Shown here: one piece after another, positions 1 to 14,000 of the stretch
Numbering within the stretch: position 1 is the stretch's first letter
How the letters are laid out: every line of letters begins with the position of its first letter
Assembly (NCBI GenBank): GCA_013400115.1
Contig: VXBP01004217.1
Location: forward strand, 62,001-126,000
Direction of reading: 5' to 3'
Length of the DNA stretch: 64,000 nucleotides
DNA from: Rhinopomastus cyanomelas
Taxonomy: Eukaryota; Chordata; Aves; Bucerotiformes; Rhinopomastidae
Notes under the pieces: model-generated
What the model was told of the DNA's origin: nothing
What the model saw: only the letters and a program-made list of their open reading frames with translations
Database searches by the model: none
Made by a program: the position numbers and the translations under genes

Positions 1-843
1 CATAAAAGCATTTTTATGCAGATTTCTGCAATATTACTGAAAATTACCCCCAAAGAGCCTATGGATCCTTACCTGTGTTCACTAGATGAACTAATAAATT
101 TTTAACTCATGGATGAATAAAGTGACTAAATTTTTTGGAGGAGAAAAGCATTTTGTCTAGTTCAGTTTTTTAACTACAGACCTAGAAAAAACTTGTTGTG
201 TATAATTTAAAAAATTTCTGTTACGAATAGACATTAGTTGATAACTATAAGGTGATTAAATTTACTCTTTTTTTGAAAGCATAAATAGTCAAAATTGCTT
301 TACCTCGTAAAGGATGAGACAGACATCTTTTATTACAGGTGCCAGCGTGTTTCTGTAGAACAAATCTGATGCAATTGAGTGTCAGTTTAGCTTTCAGAAT
401 TCATGCAATCATCACATATGTATCCATGGCTTGTGTATGGGGAACATACTTTGGCTCTTTGTCTCCAAGCATGACATCTTTAGTGGTTTTATGAATATTT
501 CAGCTTGTACTCAGTAAATTTAAGGAGCGTAAATACTGAGGTCTACCATGTGGAAATATAAGTCTTGTACTTAACATTCTGAGTATTCTTAACAGACACT
601 TTCCAGCGGTTTTCATTTCTGTTCTGTACTGAAGATTTTATTGAAAACAGGTCTTAGAAGATCATGTTAAAGATGGCGTGAAAGAAGTAGTAGCTTGTTA
701 TCTTTTGTAATGAAGGGATGAAATAATACGTAGTTTGTGGACTGGAATACAAAACTAAAAGGTTATTGCTGGAATTGTAATAATTTTCAGTGTTTTTATA
801 TGTTATTAATTTTAATTTGGCTGTGAAGATACAATATACAACC

Positions 844-867
844 GTTGTTCTATTTCAATAGAACAAC
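844..867. repeat. Inverted repeat, 11-bp perfect arms, 2-base loop
   Basis: GTTGTTCTATT at 844-854 is the exact reverse complement of 857-867, separated by TC. It would form a tight hairpin in RNA or single-stranded DNA. Confidence 0.85.
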
Positions 868-1624
868 AGTAAACATTCTTACAACGTTTACTTGAGGAAA
901 AGAATTTGTGGAAATTTTTCCTTGTGGTGTTGGTAATTAAAACATAGTTGGGGAAGCAGTTAAAGCAAGTAATGCAAAGTAACTTGCAATGACTTACTGT
1001 ATAGCTTCCTATATTTTGTGAGCACCTACTTGGAATGCATCTTCCTTTCTGTAATTAATCTGTTGGACTTCATACCTCACTCACTCTGCCAGCAGAAATA
1101 ACGAGACTTTTCCTTGGCCTCAGTAGAAATGTTCACTTCAGGCATTTCTAAGTACAAGCAATAATTCATTTTCTCAAAGTGCTTTCTGTTCTGGCTTGGC
1201 CATTTGCCACTTAGCAAGAAATCTCCACTAAAAAGAGCAATATTGTCTCGGTGGCTCTGATAATTCTGAACTGTATTATTATATTTCACTTTCTGCATTG
1301 ATACAGTTATCTTCAGATTTTGCTTGTTCTTCTCATAAGGAAGTAGAGAATTAAATTTTTATTGATGCTAACTACATTTTGGACTTCAGGTTCCTTTAGA
1401 TGAATTCTGACGTGAATGGATCCTTGACTTGATTAGCTTAGATGTTGTGGGTTCAGTGTGTTGAGCTGGGCTTACTTAAGTACACCGACCTTGACTTCAG
1501 CAGTACAAAACAGAGAAGCTCCACTTTTAGAAGGAGCTCAAATAATAGTCCATTCCATAACAGACATAGAGATGGCCTTCATCCTGTGAAGGTCAGGAGT
1601 GCAGACATGTGAGACAGAGATAGG

Positions 1625-1652
1625 TACACAAACCATTGCCTTGGTTTGTGTA
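1625..1652. repeat. Inverted repeat, 11-bp perfect arms, 6-base loop
   Basis: TACACAAACCA at 1625-1635 is the exact reverse complement of 1642-1652. The loop is TTGCCT. It lies 108 bases before the stronger hairpin at 1760. Confidence 0.85.
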
Positions 1653-1759
1653 GGTCAGTCTGTAGTAAACAGGCAGATGCTCTACCACCCAGTGACCCCT
1701 CCCCAGCCATGAAGGGGAACTAGGAAAAGAAGAACTGGGAGAAGGTTAAAATTAACACA

Positions 1760-1794
1760 GCTTTAATGAAATAGCCAAACTATTTCATTAAAGC
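1760..1794. repeat. Inverted repeat, 15-bp perfect arms, 5-base loop
   Basis: GCTTTAATGAAATAG at 1760-1774 is the exact reverse complement of 1780-1794, with loop CCAAA. AGCCAAACT also occurs on both sides of the right arm (1773-1781 and 1792-1800), so the structure may have arisen by a template-switch duplication. Confidence 0.9.
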
Positions 1795-2175
1795 CAAACT
1801 ACTGTACCAGTACACAGGATGCAAAATTATACTCAGCCCAGCAAAAGCACAGTGGTCACAACAAATGGAAAACTGTCCTCAGGATTAAGCAAGGGGAGCA
1901 GAGGAATCCTAAGCAACCTTCTGCCTATTTTACTGAGCAGGACATTTTTGCTGTGGGATGCATGGGTCCTATGGGCTATGGCTGGCCTGTGATTCTGCCT
2001 CAGAAAACACCGGGACAGAGCCCAAGGCATGGCTGGAGTCTGAGAGTAAATTCTGGGAGCATAGTCTGTGACAGGCTGAGCTTTGAGGTTGTCTGTGAAG
2101 AAGCTGAGAGCCATGTACACAGAGCTTTCTTGCTCAGTCCTTGTTGTCTTCATGGAATCAAGACCTTCTGTGCTA

Positions 2176-2453
2176 TTTTCAGTGTCATGTAGTGATAAGA
2201 CGAGGGGCAATGGATGTAAGCTGGAAGGTTCCACATCAACCTGAGAAGGAACTTCTTCACAGTGAGGATGGCAGAGCACTGGAACGGGCTGCCCAGGGTA
2301 GTTGTAGAGTCTCCTTCACTGGAGATGTTCAAGGCCCGCCTGGATATGTTCCTGTGTGACTTAGTCTAGGTGATCCTGCTGTGTCAGGGGGATTGGACTA
2401 GCTGATCTTTTGAGGTCCCTTCCAATCCGTAATGATTCTATGATTCTATGATT
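2176..2453 (+). mobile_element. CR1 LINE, 3' fragment
   Basis: This is the end of CR1 ORF2 plus the 3' UTR: AACTTCTTCACAGTGAGGAT, gctgcccagg and ggggattggactag, then the tail (ATTCTATG)n. It is 5'-truncated, as is usual for CR1, and lies in intron 8 sense to PLOD2. Confidence 0.93.
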
Positions 2454-3893
2454 TTCATGGCTGAGATGTGGAAACATTCAGTAATTGCTTTCTCCTGCAC
2501 TACTAAAGTGCACTAGTAGTTCCACCACTAAATTATCTACCCACACAGATATTTGACTCATGAAGTATAAATTTTTGCCATTCTTTGTAAATTTTTTTTT
2601 GTTAAAGCCTAAATTAAATTGGACAATAAACTTAATGTCCCTAGTGATACTTTTTAAAGCTTGTTACTGGTAAGGAGATTTCCCGCACTCATCCTCTGAC
2701 TTCACTAATGCCACTGATGATAGCAGTTCATGGACTTTGCTGTATGTGGCACTGGGGCATTGTTGTGTGTTTCTCAGAAGTTTTGGTTCTTCCAAAATTT
2801 CAGACTGTCAGTATCTTCTGACTTGATATATTCAGAATGCTGGTTATTCAAATTGTTTATTGTAACCTGAATTCAGATTATGCAGTGATAACTCCTTAGA
2901 GCATCGTGAAGCAAGGCCTAGATTGATGAATTTTCTACCTTGAGGAAAAGAAGGAACATTTACTCTTAATTTTCAGGAATTTTTACTCTTAAATTTTTTT
3001 AACAGTTTTTCTTCAGTCATGTTGCTGAGCTTTTTCAGTGTACTGAAGGAGTGATATTAATTTAGGAATGTCTCTATAACCTTTGCAGATCCAGCCTGAA
3101 ACTGCTTTTTTTGTCTTGGTGAATAAGGAAAATATTACTTAGGATTAGAGAAATATGTAAAATAAATTATTGCAGCAGTTCTAGTACCAGTAGCACATAT
3201 GCATGTTCTTCTTAGCAAGCATGATGGCACACTCTGCTTTCCTCGTTTGCTTATCGCCAGCAGTACCAGTTACCATGGCACCACTGTGGTTGTAGGACAA
3301 TATCACAGTTGCTTTTTTTTCCAAGATGCTTCAGTGTTCTTGTCTTCATTGGCTGATTTTGAGTTATTAGGATGTCTGCATGAGTATGTATTGGGTTTAC
3401 AGATGAAATTGTGAGTAGGAGGTAATCAGGCGAATATATTGGTGTCTAATGTTTCTGATGTGGTGCACTTGCCAGAATGTTTCTGGATTTCTGATGTAAG
3501 CATGTCGACACACCCTGATGGTTTATCCAGGCACTTTTCAAGTGATGTTGGATTGCTTAAGGAAAGCTGACTTGCAGTTTCTGTCTGAGCTCTGTGGAGG
3601 GATAGACATGTAAACTCATCGTCTGCTTCAGAGATGGAGAAAAAGTCTGTTTAGTCAGTACATTGTAGGAGTAGAGGCCTTTGGAGGTCAAATTTGTCTT
3701 GGCTTAAAGTACAGATGAGTAAGATATTTTGTGGTATTTATTCTTTAACTACTTTTAAAAAGTGGTCTTCCTTACATTTTCTTATAAACGTAGCATGTTG
3801 TGTATTTTACTTTTGAACAATGCATTTGCCATGCGATTGTGGGTGTATTTCTTTTTAAAAAGCAGGTTAAATTTTTTTTAGAAGTAAGTATTA

Positions 3894-3915
3894 AAAAAAC
3901 AATGCATTGTTTTTT
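3894..3915. repeat. Perfect 22-bp palindrome
   Basis: AAAAAACAATG is followed directly by its reverse complement, with no spacer. It is flanked by T/A-rich low-complexity sequence, so it may be fortuitous. Confidence 0.8.
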
Positions 3916-3970
3916 ATTTCCAGTTTCTGTTACTGGGGTTTGTAGAGTTTAGTTTTCTAGCAACATGAAG

Positions 3971-4644
3971 TCCACGGGGTGCTTGTGGACCAAAAGCTCA
4001 ACATGAGCCAGCAGTGTGCATTTGTGGCATGGAAGGCAAACAGGCTCCTGGACTACATCAGGAGAAATGTGGCCAGCGGTCGAGGGAGGTGATTCTTCCC
4101 CTCAACTCCGCTCTGGTGAGACCTCACCTGGAGTACTGCATCCAGTTCTGGAGCCCTTAGGCTCCAGAGGGATATGGAGGGATATGGACATGCTGGAGCG
4201 AGTGCAGAGGAGGGCCATGAGGATGATCAGAGGGCTGGAGCACCTCTCCTGTGAGTCCGGACTGAGAGAGTTGGGGCTGTTCAGTCTGGAGAAGAGGAGA
4301 CTCTGAGGTGACCTTATTGTGGCCTTCTAGTATCTGAAGGGGGCTACAAAAAGGCTGGGGAGGGACTTCTTAGGATATCAGGTAGTGACAGGATTAGGGC
4401 AATGGAGCAAAGCTGGAGATGGGTAGATTTCGAGTGGATGTGAGGAGGAAGTTCTTCACGGTGAGAGTGGTGAGAGTGTGGAATGAGTTGCCCAGGGAGG
4501 TGGGTGAGGCGCCATCCTTGGAGGTGTTTAAGGCCAGGCTGGATGAGGCTCTGGCCAGCCTGATCTAGGGTGGGATGTCCCTGCCCATGTCAGGGGAGTT
4601 GAAAGTGGATGATCCTGTGGTCCCTTCTAACCCTGACTGACTGT
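3971..4644 (+). mobile_element. CR1 LINE, older diverged copy
   Basis: This piece contains the end of the CR1 reverse transcriptase ORF (protein LERVQRRAMRMIRGLEHLS, then LRELGLFSLEKRRL) and its 3' UTR. It has stops and diverges from the other copies (GGCTACAAAAAGGCTGG). The tail reads ccttctaaccctgactgac. A younger CR1 3' end abuts it at 4645. Confidence 0.9.
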
Positions 4645-4742
4645 ATGACTTGGTCTGGGTGATCCTGCTGTGTCAGGGGGATTGGACTAGATGATCTTTT
4701 GAGGTCCCTTCCAATCTGTAATGATTCTATGATTGTACGATT
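4645..4742 (+). mobile_element. CR1 LINE, short 3' end
   Basis: Only the last ~100 bases of a CR1 are present (gtgatcctgctgtgtcaggg to aatgattctatgattg). It is joined to the end of the older copy at 3971-4644, so it is a second, severely 5'-truncated insertion. Confidence 0.88.
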
Positions 4743-4921
4743 CACTGCCTTTCCTTATTTAGTGAAGTCAGTGAAAATAAATAGGGAACAGATCTTTTGA
4801 GACAGTTAGTTTTGATGGAAGGCCATGTGGCCTAAGTTATGACAACATGATATTAGTTACCTCTCTTAAAAATGAGGCAAGTCTTAGTGGTTATGTCAAA
4901 ATTATTTATTTTTTTTTTTAG

Positions 4922-5047
4922 GAATATCCAAGAGTAAGAATTGGTGTATTCATTGAACAGCCTACTCCTTTCCTACCTAAATTTCTAGACAGATTGTTGA
5001 CTCTGGACTACCCAAAGGAGGCACTCAGTATCTTCATTCATAATAAT
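4922..5047 (+). CDS. PLOD2: PLOD2 exon 9
   Basis: This exon has 126 bases (42 codons) and is phase 0 at both ends. It follows a long T-rich tract ending in AG at 4920-4921 and is followed by gtaagt. The peptide contains IGVFIEQPTPFLPKFLDRLL, the start of the accessory domain that links the N-terminal glycosyltransferase-like domain to the dioxygenase domain. It is the first coding segment in the window. The exon number is inferred by counting back from exon 13A and the 19-exon mammalian gene. Confidence 0.95.
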
Positions 5048-8000
5048 GTAAGTATCCTGTTACTGTTGTGGAAAACTTCAATTTTGGAAGTTATGGTAAG
5101 AATGAAAGTATGTGAGGGAGTATGTGGATTCTATGTACGTGCATAGTTAAACTGCATAGGAAGGGATAGTATTTCTGAATATGATATGCATAAGTGGAAA
5201 ACACACAAATTAAATTGTAGTGCTGCTGAAGTCTGTTTAAAGAAACTGGTGAGTTTATTTACTGGGCTCCCTGGGGGGCTTGTGGAGTCTCCTTACCTGG
5301 ACAAGTTTAAAATGCGCCTGGATACATTCCTGTGCGACTTGATCTAGGTGATCCAGCTGTGGCAGGGGGATTGGACTAGATGGTCTTTCAAGGTCCCTTC
5401 CAATCCCTAATGTTCTGTGATTTCTTTTACTAATGAAAAAGTACTGTATTTTGCATTCTATGCTTCTGGAGGAAGCAATGTATTGACGTGAAGCAATGGA
5501 TTGACATAAAGCAATACAGTAGAATAAGAGTGGAGTAGTTCAAGTTGGAAGGGGCTTACAATAACCACTTCAGGAATAACCAGAAGTTACAGCATGTTAT
5601 TTACAACAATTATCCAGTAGTCAACATTGGATTTGGTTTTCATCTTATTATTCTTTTGGTGCTTCTACTGGGTTCATTGGGAGAGTCTGGTGTGTTTGGG
5701 TGTGTTTTGAATGGCAGCATGGTAAGTGGCTTTTTAGAATGTGTTTTGAATGCTGCTCGTTAATTACGTAATGTTTTAATATTGCTGGTACTGTGCCACT
5801 GATTCAATGTTGCTATTTACATGAGTAAGGTGATAGATGTGTGTAAGTTGCTTGAAAAATTACTGAGCTGAAGGAGAAATGGGAGAAAAATGGAATTCTG
5901 CCTTTTTTCCCTTGACGTGAATTATTTGTCATAGCACAAAAGGCTTGAGTAACACAAGCAGTCTAATATGTGCACAGAGGAATTGTAGGATGTGCTAGAT
6001 TTCATTGCTTCAGCCATAATTCATATTGTATTTCAAATGGGTATAAAAGACTGCATAGCCTTTCTTATCATACAAAGGAGGAAACTGTGCTCAGTTTTAA
6101 TTATTCCAGTGTCAGCTTTCATGGGCAAAAGCAAATGGGGGTACTGACTTGGAAGCATTGTATGCAGTTGAGATCTCTTAAATTAGAGGTGGGATAATAG
6201 GAAATTAAAGAAAGTCACAGTGGCTACATTCTAAAGAAACAGTGCCTGTGACTGTCTACCCAGGTACTCGTGGCAGCTCTCTCTTTAAAGCTGTCATGGA
6301 GGGGAATAGAAATAACCCCTGTGTGCCACTGAGGCTGTAGGACTGAACATGGTAAAATAAATATTCTGCAAAAAATATTGCATTAATATTCAATGAGTCT
6401 TGCATCATTGGTCTGGATTATATTGCTGATATGTTGGATTCTTTTACTAAGATTTTGGACAGAAGAGCTTCACTTTAATGACATATACTGGAGTATCTTC
6501 AAATGCTTTTTGCCATCTGTTTGTTTAGGCTAGAATACAGTTTGTTCTTGGAGACGCTGTTTGATTTCACAGCAACTTGTATTTTTCCCTCACTATAAAC
6601 AATGTTAACATCATTACAGGAGGTATACCATGAAAAGCACATCAAGAAATTTTGGGAAAAAGCCAAGAACATCATCCAAAATATTAAAGTTGTTGGGCCT
6701 GAAGAATATCTGAGTCAAGCAGAAGCCCGGAACATGGGAATGTAAGTTCTAATTTATAAATCTATGTTACTGGTGAATACATACATAAAAGATTAAAAAA
6801 TATGAATGTTCTTTTGTATTTTCAACACTTAAAACTTTACCTCTTAAGATACAAAAGTGAGAACGTGATCTGGATATATGCTATGAACTGTTCAATAGTA
6901 TTTGTCTAATATAAAAAACTGTTGGTCATTGTGAAAAATTCTCTCTGGTTTGAAGTACTTCAGTAATCTGTCTTCTAATGAAAGCATGGACAACAGTATG
7001 CTGTAAAGAAGTAAGAGATGTTAGATTATTTTTCATTAGTTACCTCAAACAAGTCTATGTATTAAAACATGAGCATAAAATACAAAGTTTAAATACTTTT
7101 TTAGAAAGAATTCTGTGGAAGTAAAATAAGTCATATAACACAACCAATTTTTTATTAATGTTTGTGCAGAAGAGTATATGTAGCAGAAGGTGGAAGCACC
7201 TGCAGATGTAAACAGAAATTCTGTTTGCAGTGTATCTTCTAAAAACATATTTGGTTGTATTTTCTTTAATCCAAAACCTTTTCAATTTAACTTATCACTG
7301 AGTGATTTCACACAACAAAAGTACCTCTTGCATTGGACATTCATTTAACAATACAATTTCACTTTTGTGTCCTAGTTCCTCTACTTATTTTTTATGACAT
7401 TAAGTTTTGGTAAAAGTATTGTTAAAGCATCACCTGGACATGGAGGTATGTAATTATATTTCATACTGTGGCTCAATAAGACAAATATTCTTTAGCAGTG
7501 CTCTAGCAGAACTGTCCGACTTTACCCTATCCTGGGTCTTGAAGGTATTTTTGCCTTTTTTCTTTTTTGCTTTTGTTCACACTCTCCCAGTGTGTCCATC
7601 AGTCAAATGATGGCACTTTACAGAAACAGTACCCACCAATACATTGGCTGTGACCCTTGAGCAGCCTTCATTCTCATGTAACAATTCAACACTCTTTTTT
7701 TCCCCAATGCTTCCATGAGTGTCCAAATTGAGAAATTTGGTTTAAAAGATCCTTTTCATTTATATTCAGAGGTTAAGATCATAGCTTAGGCTGTTAATGG
7801 AATCAGCTGAAAGAATGAAGTCTACTTCTGAGTCTCTGTGGAAATCAGTTTGAATGGGGTTTTGTTGTGCCGAAGCATTGGGAAACTGATATTTGGCCAA
7901 GATCCAAGCCTCTCGCTTAGCCTTTCTAGGAAACACTGCAGATGTCTAGTGTTAGTGTAAGCATCCATACATGTTTATAAGTCATTCTTTCCTTGTTTCT

Positions 8001-11000
8001 AGTTGTCTCTAAAAAAATAACAAGTTCACAAACTTCTGAAAGTAGTACAAGATCTCAGAATCATTACGGACTGGAAGGGACCTCAAAAGATCATCTAGTC
8101 CAATCCCCCTGACACAGCAGGATCACCTAGACCAAGTCACACAGGAACACATCCAGGCGGGCCTTGAACATCTCCAGTGATGGAGACTCCATAACCACCC
8201 TGGGCAGCCTGTTCCAGTGCTCTGTCACCCTCACTGTGAAGAAGTTTCTTCTCAGGTTGACGTGGAACCTTCTGTGTTTCAGCTTACACCCATTGCCCCT
8301 CGTCCTATCACTACATGACACTGAGAATACCCCAGCTCCATCCTCCCGACACCCACCCCTCAAATATTTGTAGACATTAATGAGGTCACCCCTCAGTCTC
8401 CTCTTCTCCAAGCTAAAGAGACCCAGCTCCCTCAGCCTCTCCTCAAAGGGGAGGTGTTCTACCTCCTTCAGCATCTTCGTTGCCCTTCGCTGGACCCTCT
8501 CCAGCACCTCCACATCCCTCTTGAACTGAGGAGCCCAGAACTGGACACAATACTCCAGATGTGGTCTCACCAGGGCAGAGTAGAGGGGGTGAAAAACCTC
8601 TCTTGATCTGCTAACCACCCCCCCTTCTGATCCACCCCAGGATGCTGTTGGCCCTCTTGGCCACAAGAGCACATTGCTGTCTCATAGTCATCCTGCTGTC
8701 CACCAGGACCCCCAGATCCCTCTCTCCTACACTACTCTCTAACAGGTCAGTCCCCAGCCTGTACTGGTACCTGGGGTTGTTCTTGCCCAGATGCAAGACT
8801 CTACACTTACCCTTGTTATACCTCATTACATTTTTCTCAGCCCAGATCTTGCTGAATGACAGCACAGTCTGCAGGGGTGTTGGCAACACCACCCAGCTTT
8901 GTGTCATCAGCAAACCTGCTGACAGTGCATGCCAGTCCCTCATCTAAGTCATCAATGAATGTAAATGCACTGGAATTTCTGGGATTGGTAGACACCATAA
9001 GGCAGAATAGGTAGTGTAGTCTATTCCTGCACTGTGTCTAAGTATATCTATAGGTATTTGGACCTGTCAGCTTTTGATAGAAGCTACTGACTTTTAATGT
9101 GACAGCTTGATCTATGAATAAAAAGAATTATTTAAACATGTATGTGCACAAAATAATTCCAACTCTGTTATGTAAGACAGGGAGGTAATAATACTGGAAT
9201 GGCCTGCCCAGGGAGGTGGTGGAGTCGCCAACTCTGGAGCTGTTCAAGGCAGGATTGGATGTGGCACTTGGTGCCATGGTCTAGCCTTGAGCTCTGTGGT
9301 GACAGGTTGGACTTGATGATCTATGAGGTCTCTTCCAACCTTGATAATACTGTGATACTGTGGATACACCACGATGTGTGGCCAGTGTAGCTCCTGTATT
9401 GAAAGGCCTCTTTAATAAGTATCCTGAATGAAGAGGGTCTTTTCCAGGGTTGGTCTGCCTGCCTGCGTTTGTGAACATCACCAGCATCTCTGGAACAACT
9501 GCATTTTACTTTTCCTAAAAGAAATGTAGTTTGGAGTTATAGGATGTTCATGGCAAAGGCAATCTATAACACAATAAAAATTACTTGTTTTCAACCATCT
9601 TGCTGGCTCCCAACATGATAACCTCATTTCTTTCTCACTAGTAGTGCAGTGGGAATAACTTGTTACTCTTCAAAACTACTTAATGGGTTGATTTACATAG
9701 ACTGATGTAATCGGTCTTCTGATTATTTTTCCTCTGCCTCTGATATTATTGAGTGATAGTTTTGTGCCATGTACTCAAGACGCTTGCTTGCTTTTTCCAA
9801 ATTAGCTGATTGTCACAGAATCACAGAATTATACAACATTAGGGGTTGGAACAGACCTTGAAAGATCATCTAGTCCCATCCCCCTGCCAGAGCTTATACT
9901 ATATCTGTTATTTTCCAGTAGATTTGGAATTAATTTTGTCTCCTTGCACATTTTATCCTGAAAGTCTGTTTATCTGAAGCAGCGAAACAGGCTGCATGCA
10001 ATAGAGAATTAAGCATTGAAGGTCTGTTTTGTTTTCAGCAGAGAACTTTTTAATATCTAATTCAGTTAGATCAGTTTTTCTTTACTTCTTTTCATTTTTT
10101 CCCTTCTTTTTGGCTCCGTAAAAAAACTAGTGATAAATAACAATGAGATTCTCAGTAAATGAGACTCTTATGTTAATATAAATGTGAGAACACATTTTTT
10201 TAGTTTAATCCATAGCCGCACAGCAAACCTCTCTCAGCTTTTGTCACTCATATAATAAAAAACAATCAAAGCACTCAATTCAATTTCTTGACATGAAAAG
10301 CTCTCTCCTGCACTTGTGAAAGTCAGGTAGGTTTGGAAACAGACGTGAGCAAAAACTTATTACAACCTGCAATCATGATGCCTCCTGTAACTGGAGTAAG
10401 AAGGTTTCATCAGTGAGCTTCCCTTGATCAGATGGACTGTAGTAGATGCCAATCAAAAATTCCCTTGGTTACCTTGGTGTCTTAATTCCTGCCTGTAAGC
10501 TTTCAACCTGCTCCCATTTGACTTTGATAAATGATGACGTGGACTCAGGACTCTCAGCCCTTCAAGTATGGCAAGTGTCTTGGCTGTGGCTGAAGTAACA
10601 TCGAGGGATTAAACCTGTGTCTCCCACGTGTCAGGTGATTTTTGTTGGAGACTTGAATTTTATGGAGCTGCTTCTCCTGAACATTTTGAACTTTGAGTGC
10701 TGCAGAAGACCAGTTTTCCCACCCATACCAGATTTCAGCAGTTTCTAGGTGTGTTAATGCTTAAGTCTGAGATGCAAAACTAAATCATTTGTGCTTTTTC
10801 TATTTTACAGCTATGTTTGTGTTTAGTGATGGTTATGAAGAGTTTCTTTACAGTGTTTTGCCCTCTGGAGCGATTAAAATGTCACTCTAAACTGCAGGGA
10901 ATACCATTCGGCCTTTCAGTGTGTCTCTTTCAGGAGTCCATCAAATGGTATAAGTGATTGGCCTTTGGACTCTCAATCCTCCTTTAGAATTGTTTCCAAA

Positions 11001-14000
11001 CTGAGTGGTATAAAAATGATAAATGGCTTTGTTGCAGATTAGAACCATGTCTAAAACAGAAAGTGATTCAGTGTTAAAGAAATATGTCTTACTGCTCTAA
11101 ACAGCTAGACCCATGGAATAGCTCAGCTTGATGAATAGGGGAACAGCGACACTTGCCCTTTTCAGGTGAAGTCATTCCAGCAGCTTTGTGGTTTCTAAGC
11201 AAAGTTAAATATTTCTTTGTTTGCATATACTTTAGACTGATCTCCTGAACTTCACACTTCAATAAAAAAAATCTGGCCTTATACTACATTTTTAGTGATT
11301 GCTACACTGAAATTGGTCTAAGTTCCTTTCAGAAATATAGGGTTTTTTCCAACATGTGATCTTAGCATATTAGCAAATGGGTTAAAGGCTGTAGCTTTTG
11401 AATTTAGGTTAGTAAGTGTAATACTATACCTATGAGCATGTTTAGTAAGTACTTTCCATGTGTTCCTTGCTGTGACCTGGATATGCATAATAGAGGTTCA
11501 CATATAATCTGGGTTTTCTACATCTAGAGAGGTTATTGTACCCTGTAAGAAGGTAATGCTTTAAAGCACAAGAGTGTCCTGGATGACTTCTGTGACCTTG
11601 GGAAAGCTACGTGGAAATGTTGAAAGTCTAAAGAGAGTACCTGTTAATTTCTTAGGGTTGCTTTACTAAATTTGACAGAAACTTTAAGAACTCTTTTTCT
11701 GTATCTGTGAAATGCTTAGTGGAGGTATTTGTTACTTTGGTTTTTGAGTGTAAAGTGCGAAGATGAAACTTGTACTTCAGAGTTGATGTGGTGACTTGTA
11801 TCTGAAGATGCCAGATAACTGTAGACACACGTGTAGGATGTGTATTTGTTGCATGTGTATATTTGTATTTGGGATTCTTGATTGATGTTAGAGGTTTCAC
11901 GTAGTAGTTGATTTGTACTAAAGATGAATTTTCAGATCATGTAAGAATGTAATTCTTTCGAAGAGTTCTCATATTGAATGACTGACTGTGACATAGACCA
12001 AATCTTCCAAGTATGTGTTTAGTGGTTTAGATAACTATGTGAATGAAGAACAGAAGGATTTTCAACACTATAAATGTATTGGACCAGTTATAAGTATAAT
12101 TCTTTGGCCTTGAATTTAAAGCGGGGACACACAAAACCCAATAAAACCAGCAAAAGTGAAAGAACCATCCATGTTTAAATTATGAATGTAGGCGGTTTTC
12201 CAGTCATGTTTGCCTAAAACTGCATATAAATCTGTTCCATTTATTTTTCTCTTTTTCACAATTAAAAACATGAATTCCATTTATAGCAGTTTAGCTGCTC
12301 TTGGGGAGGGGCTGGCCAGTCTTACAGCTGGAAACCTGGACTGACATTGAGTCTGTTGGTCTCTTAACTTCAGTTTCCTCATTAGTAGAATTAAGGGTAA
12401 AGGAGAGAAATACTTTTAGAAGAAACTTAACATTTAATGTTAAGTGTCATATAAAAGTAACTTTACTGTTTATTGTCAGCACAATTACAACTATTAAGCT
12501 GTATGTGCATTATGTTCAGTAGCTGAAAAGCTTTGATCAGAGCAGGCTAGTTGTAGACAATGCCATGGAGATTTAATTGCTGGACTGTATTATTGCCAAA
12601 ATGAAACCTGCTGCTTCTAGTTGGGGCAATTATGTGAGAAAGTGCTGATGAAGAAATTGCTGTCATAAAACATTTGCACATAAGACAGAAAGTGAAGGAG
12701 ATGTCAGTTAAGGCAAAACCAGAGAGTGACAAAGATTTAAAGTGTATGTGGGTGTGTCAAAACACAGTGACTTCAGCTTGAATGGGAAGACTATTTGCGT
12801 TCTTTTGATGTTTTAACAATTTCGTTCAAACCAGTACTGTGTCTTTAGCGGTCCTCTTTGAAGATGAACATTTGCTTAGATTTATGGAATACAAAAGCTC
12901 ATCCTCATGTGAGTCCAACAAAGTTACTCTCTGACATACTTTGAGCAGAAAGTTTGAGCATAAATAGGCAAGTCTTTACTGATAAGTAGTAATCAATGTA
13001 GGAGACTGAGTCCAGGATCAAGTGTTGTGCCAGGTACTGTAGAGGAGCAAAGGAGAGGCAGCAGGCAGGAAGCCCTGCCAGCAGTTGCCTTAACTTGTAT
13101 GTAGTCAGCAACCTGTCACAACCACCACTTACCAGAATTTCTAAAGTGGTGGGGTTTTTTTTCCTGTGGGAAAAGCACAATCAAGTGGAATTTAAACTAT
13201 AGGCCTGTTCATAAACATTTTAAAGCGTGAAAATAAAAATAGAAGTTTCAAGCTGTTGTGATGGAATTAATGCAAGTTCTGTCAACAATAGGGAAGACAA
13301 AAGACAAAACCAGTATTATCCTATAGGAGTAACTTTCTATCTTGCAGGTGGTTGACTTGAAGAAACTTGAAAGAATGACCTCTCTCTAGAAATATTTTTT
13401 TGTTAACTCTAATTTCCTACTGTTCTGTTGGCTGTGAATAAAGCTGAATCTTGGCCTAGCAAGTAAACCCTGCCAGAAATATAGAAATGTAGTTTGTATC
13501 TCTTTATTGTATATTTGTAGTAGAATGTGTCTTTTGCTTGGTGGACATTTTCTCTTGAAGGTGTGCAAATCCATGAAAGTGATTTAATACTCCAAGATCA
13601 AATTCACAACTGATAGAAATAGTGTATGGGACAAATTCAGTTCCTTTTTTTAAACTTTTGTTCATCACCTACACAATTGTTTTATATTTTTCTTTACCAG
13701 CAATGTTGTACTTCTAGATCACAAAATGCTTTTAAAAAAACACCCATCTTTAAATATTTCTTTCTTTATACTTTGTTACTCTCTCCATAAGATTTCAATT
13801 ACTGTTTAGATCAGCAGATCACATCTGTAGCATATTTGCTCAAGAACAGCCTTACACCAGGTAGTTAGTTTTTAGAGAAAGTTCATTCTACTTCATTATT
13901 AAGTGACTGTACTGGTATCCTGCTATAAAAAATAGTGACTTGGTTTCTCCACAAACACATTACCCTCTGCCATTTGGTAAAGGTTAGTGAACACAGTGTG

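Larger units (their letters stand above)
1..4921 (+). other. PLOD2 intron 8 (3' part)
   Basis: No exon of PLOD2 or any other gene was recognised here. The sequence is AT-rich with scattered short chance ORFs. It contains three CR1 pieces (2176-2453, 3971-4644 and 4645-4742) and four short perfect inverted repeats. About 1600-2175 is somewhat GC-richer and could be an old unrecognised repeat. Confidence 0.7.

Noticed and set aside
7045..7285. Two overlapping minus-strand ORFs in intron 10
   Set aside because: They are in overlapping frames with low-complexity AT-rich composition, so both are chance.
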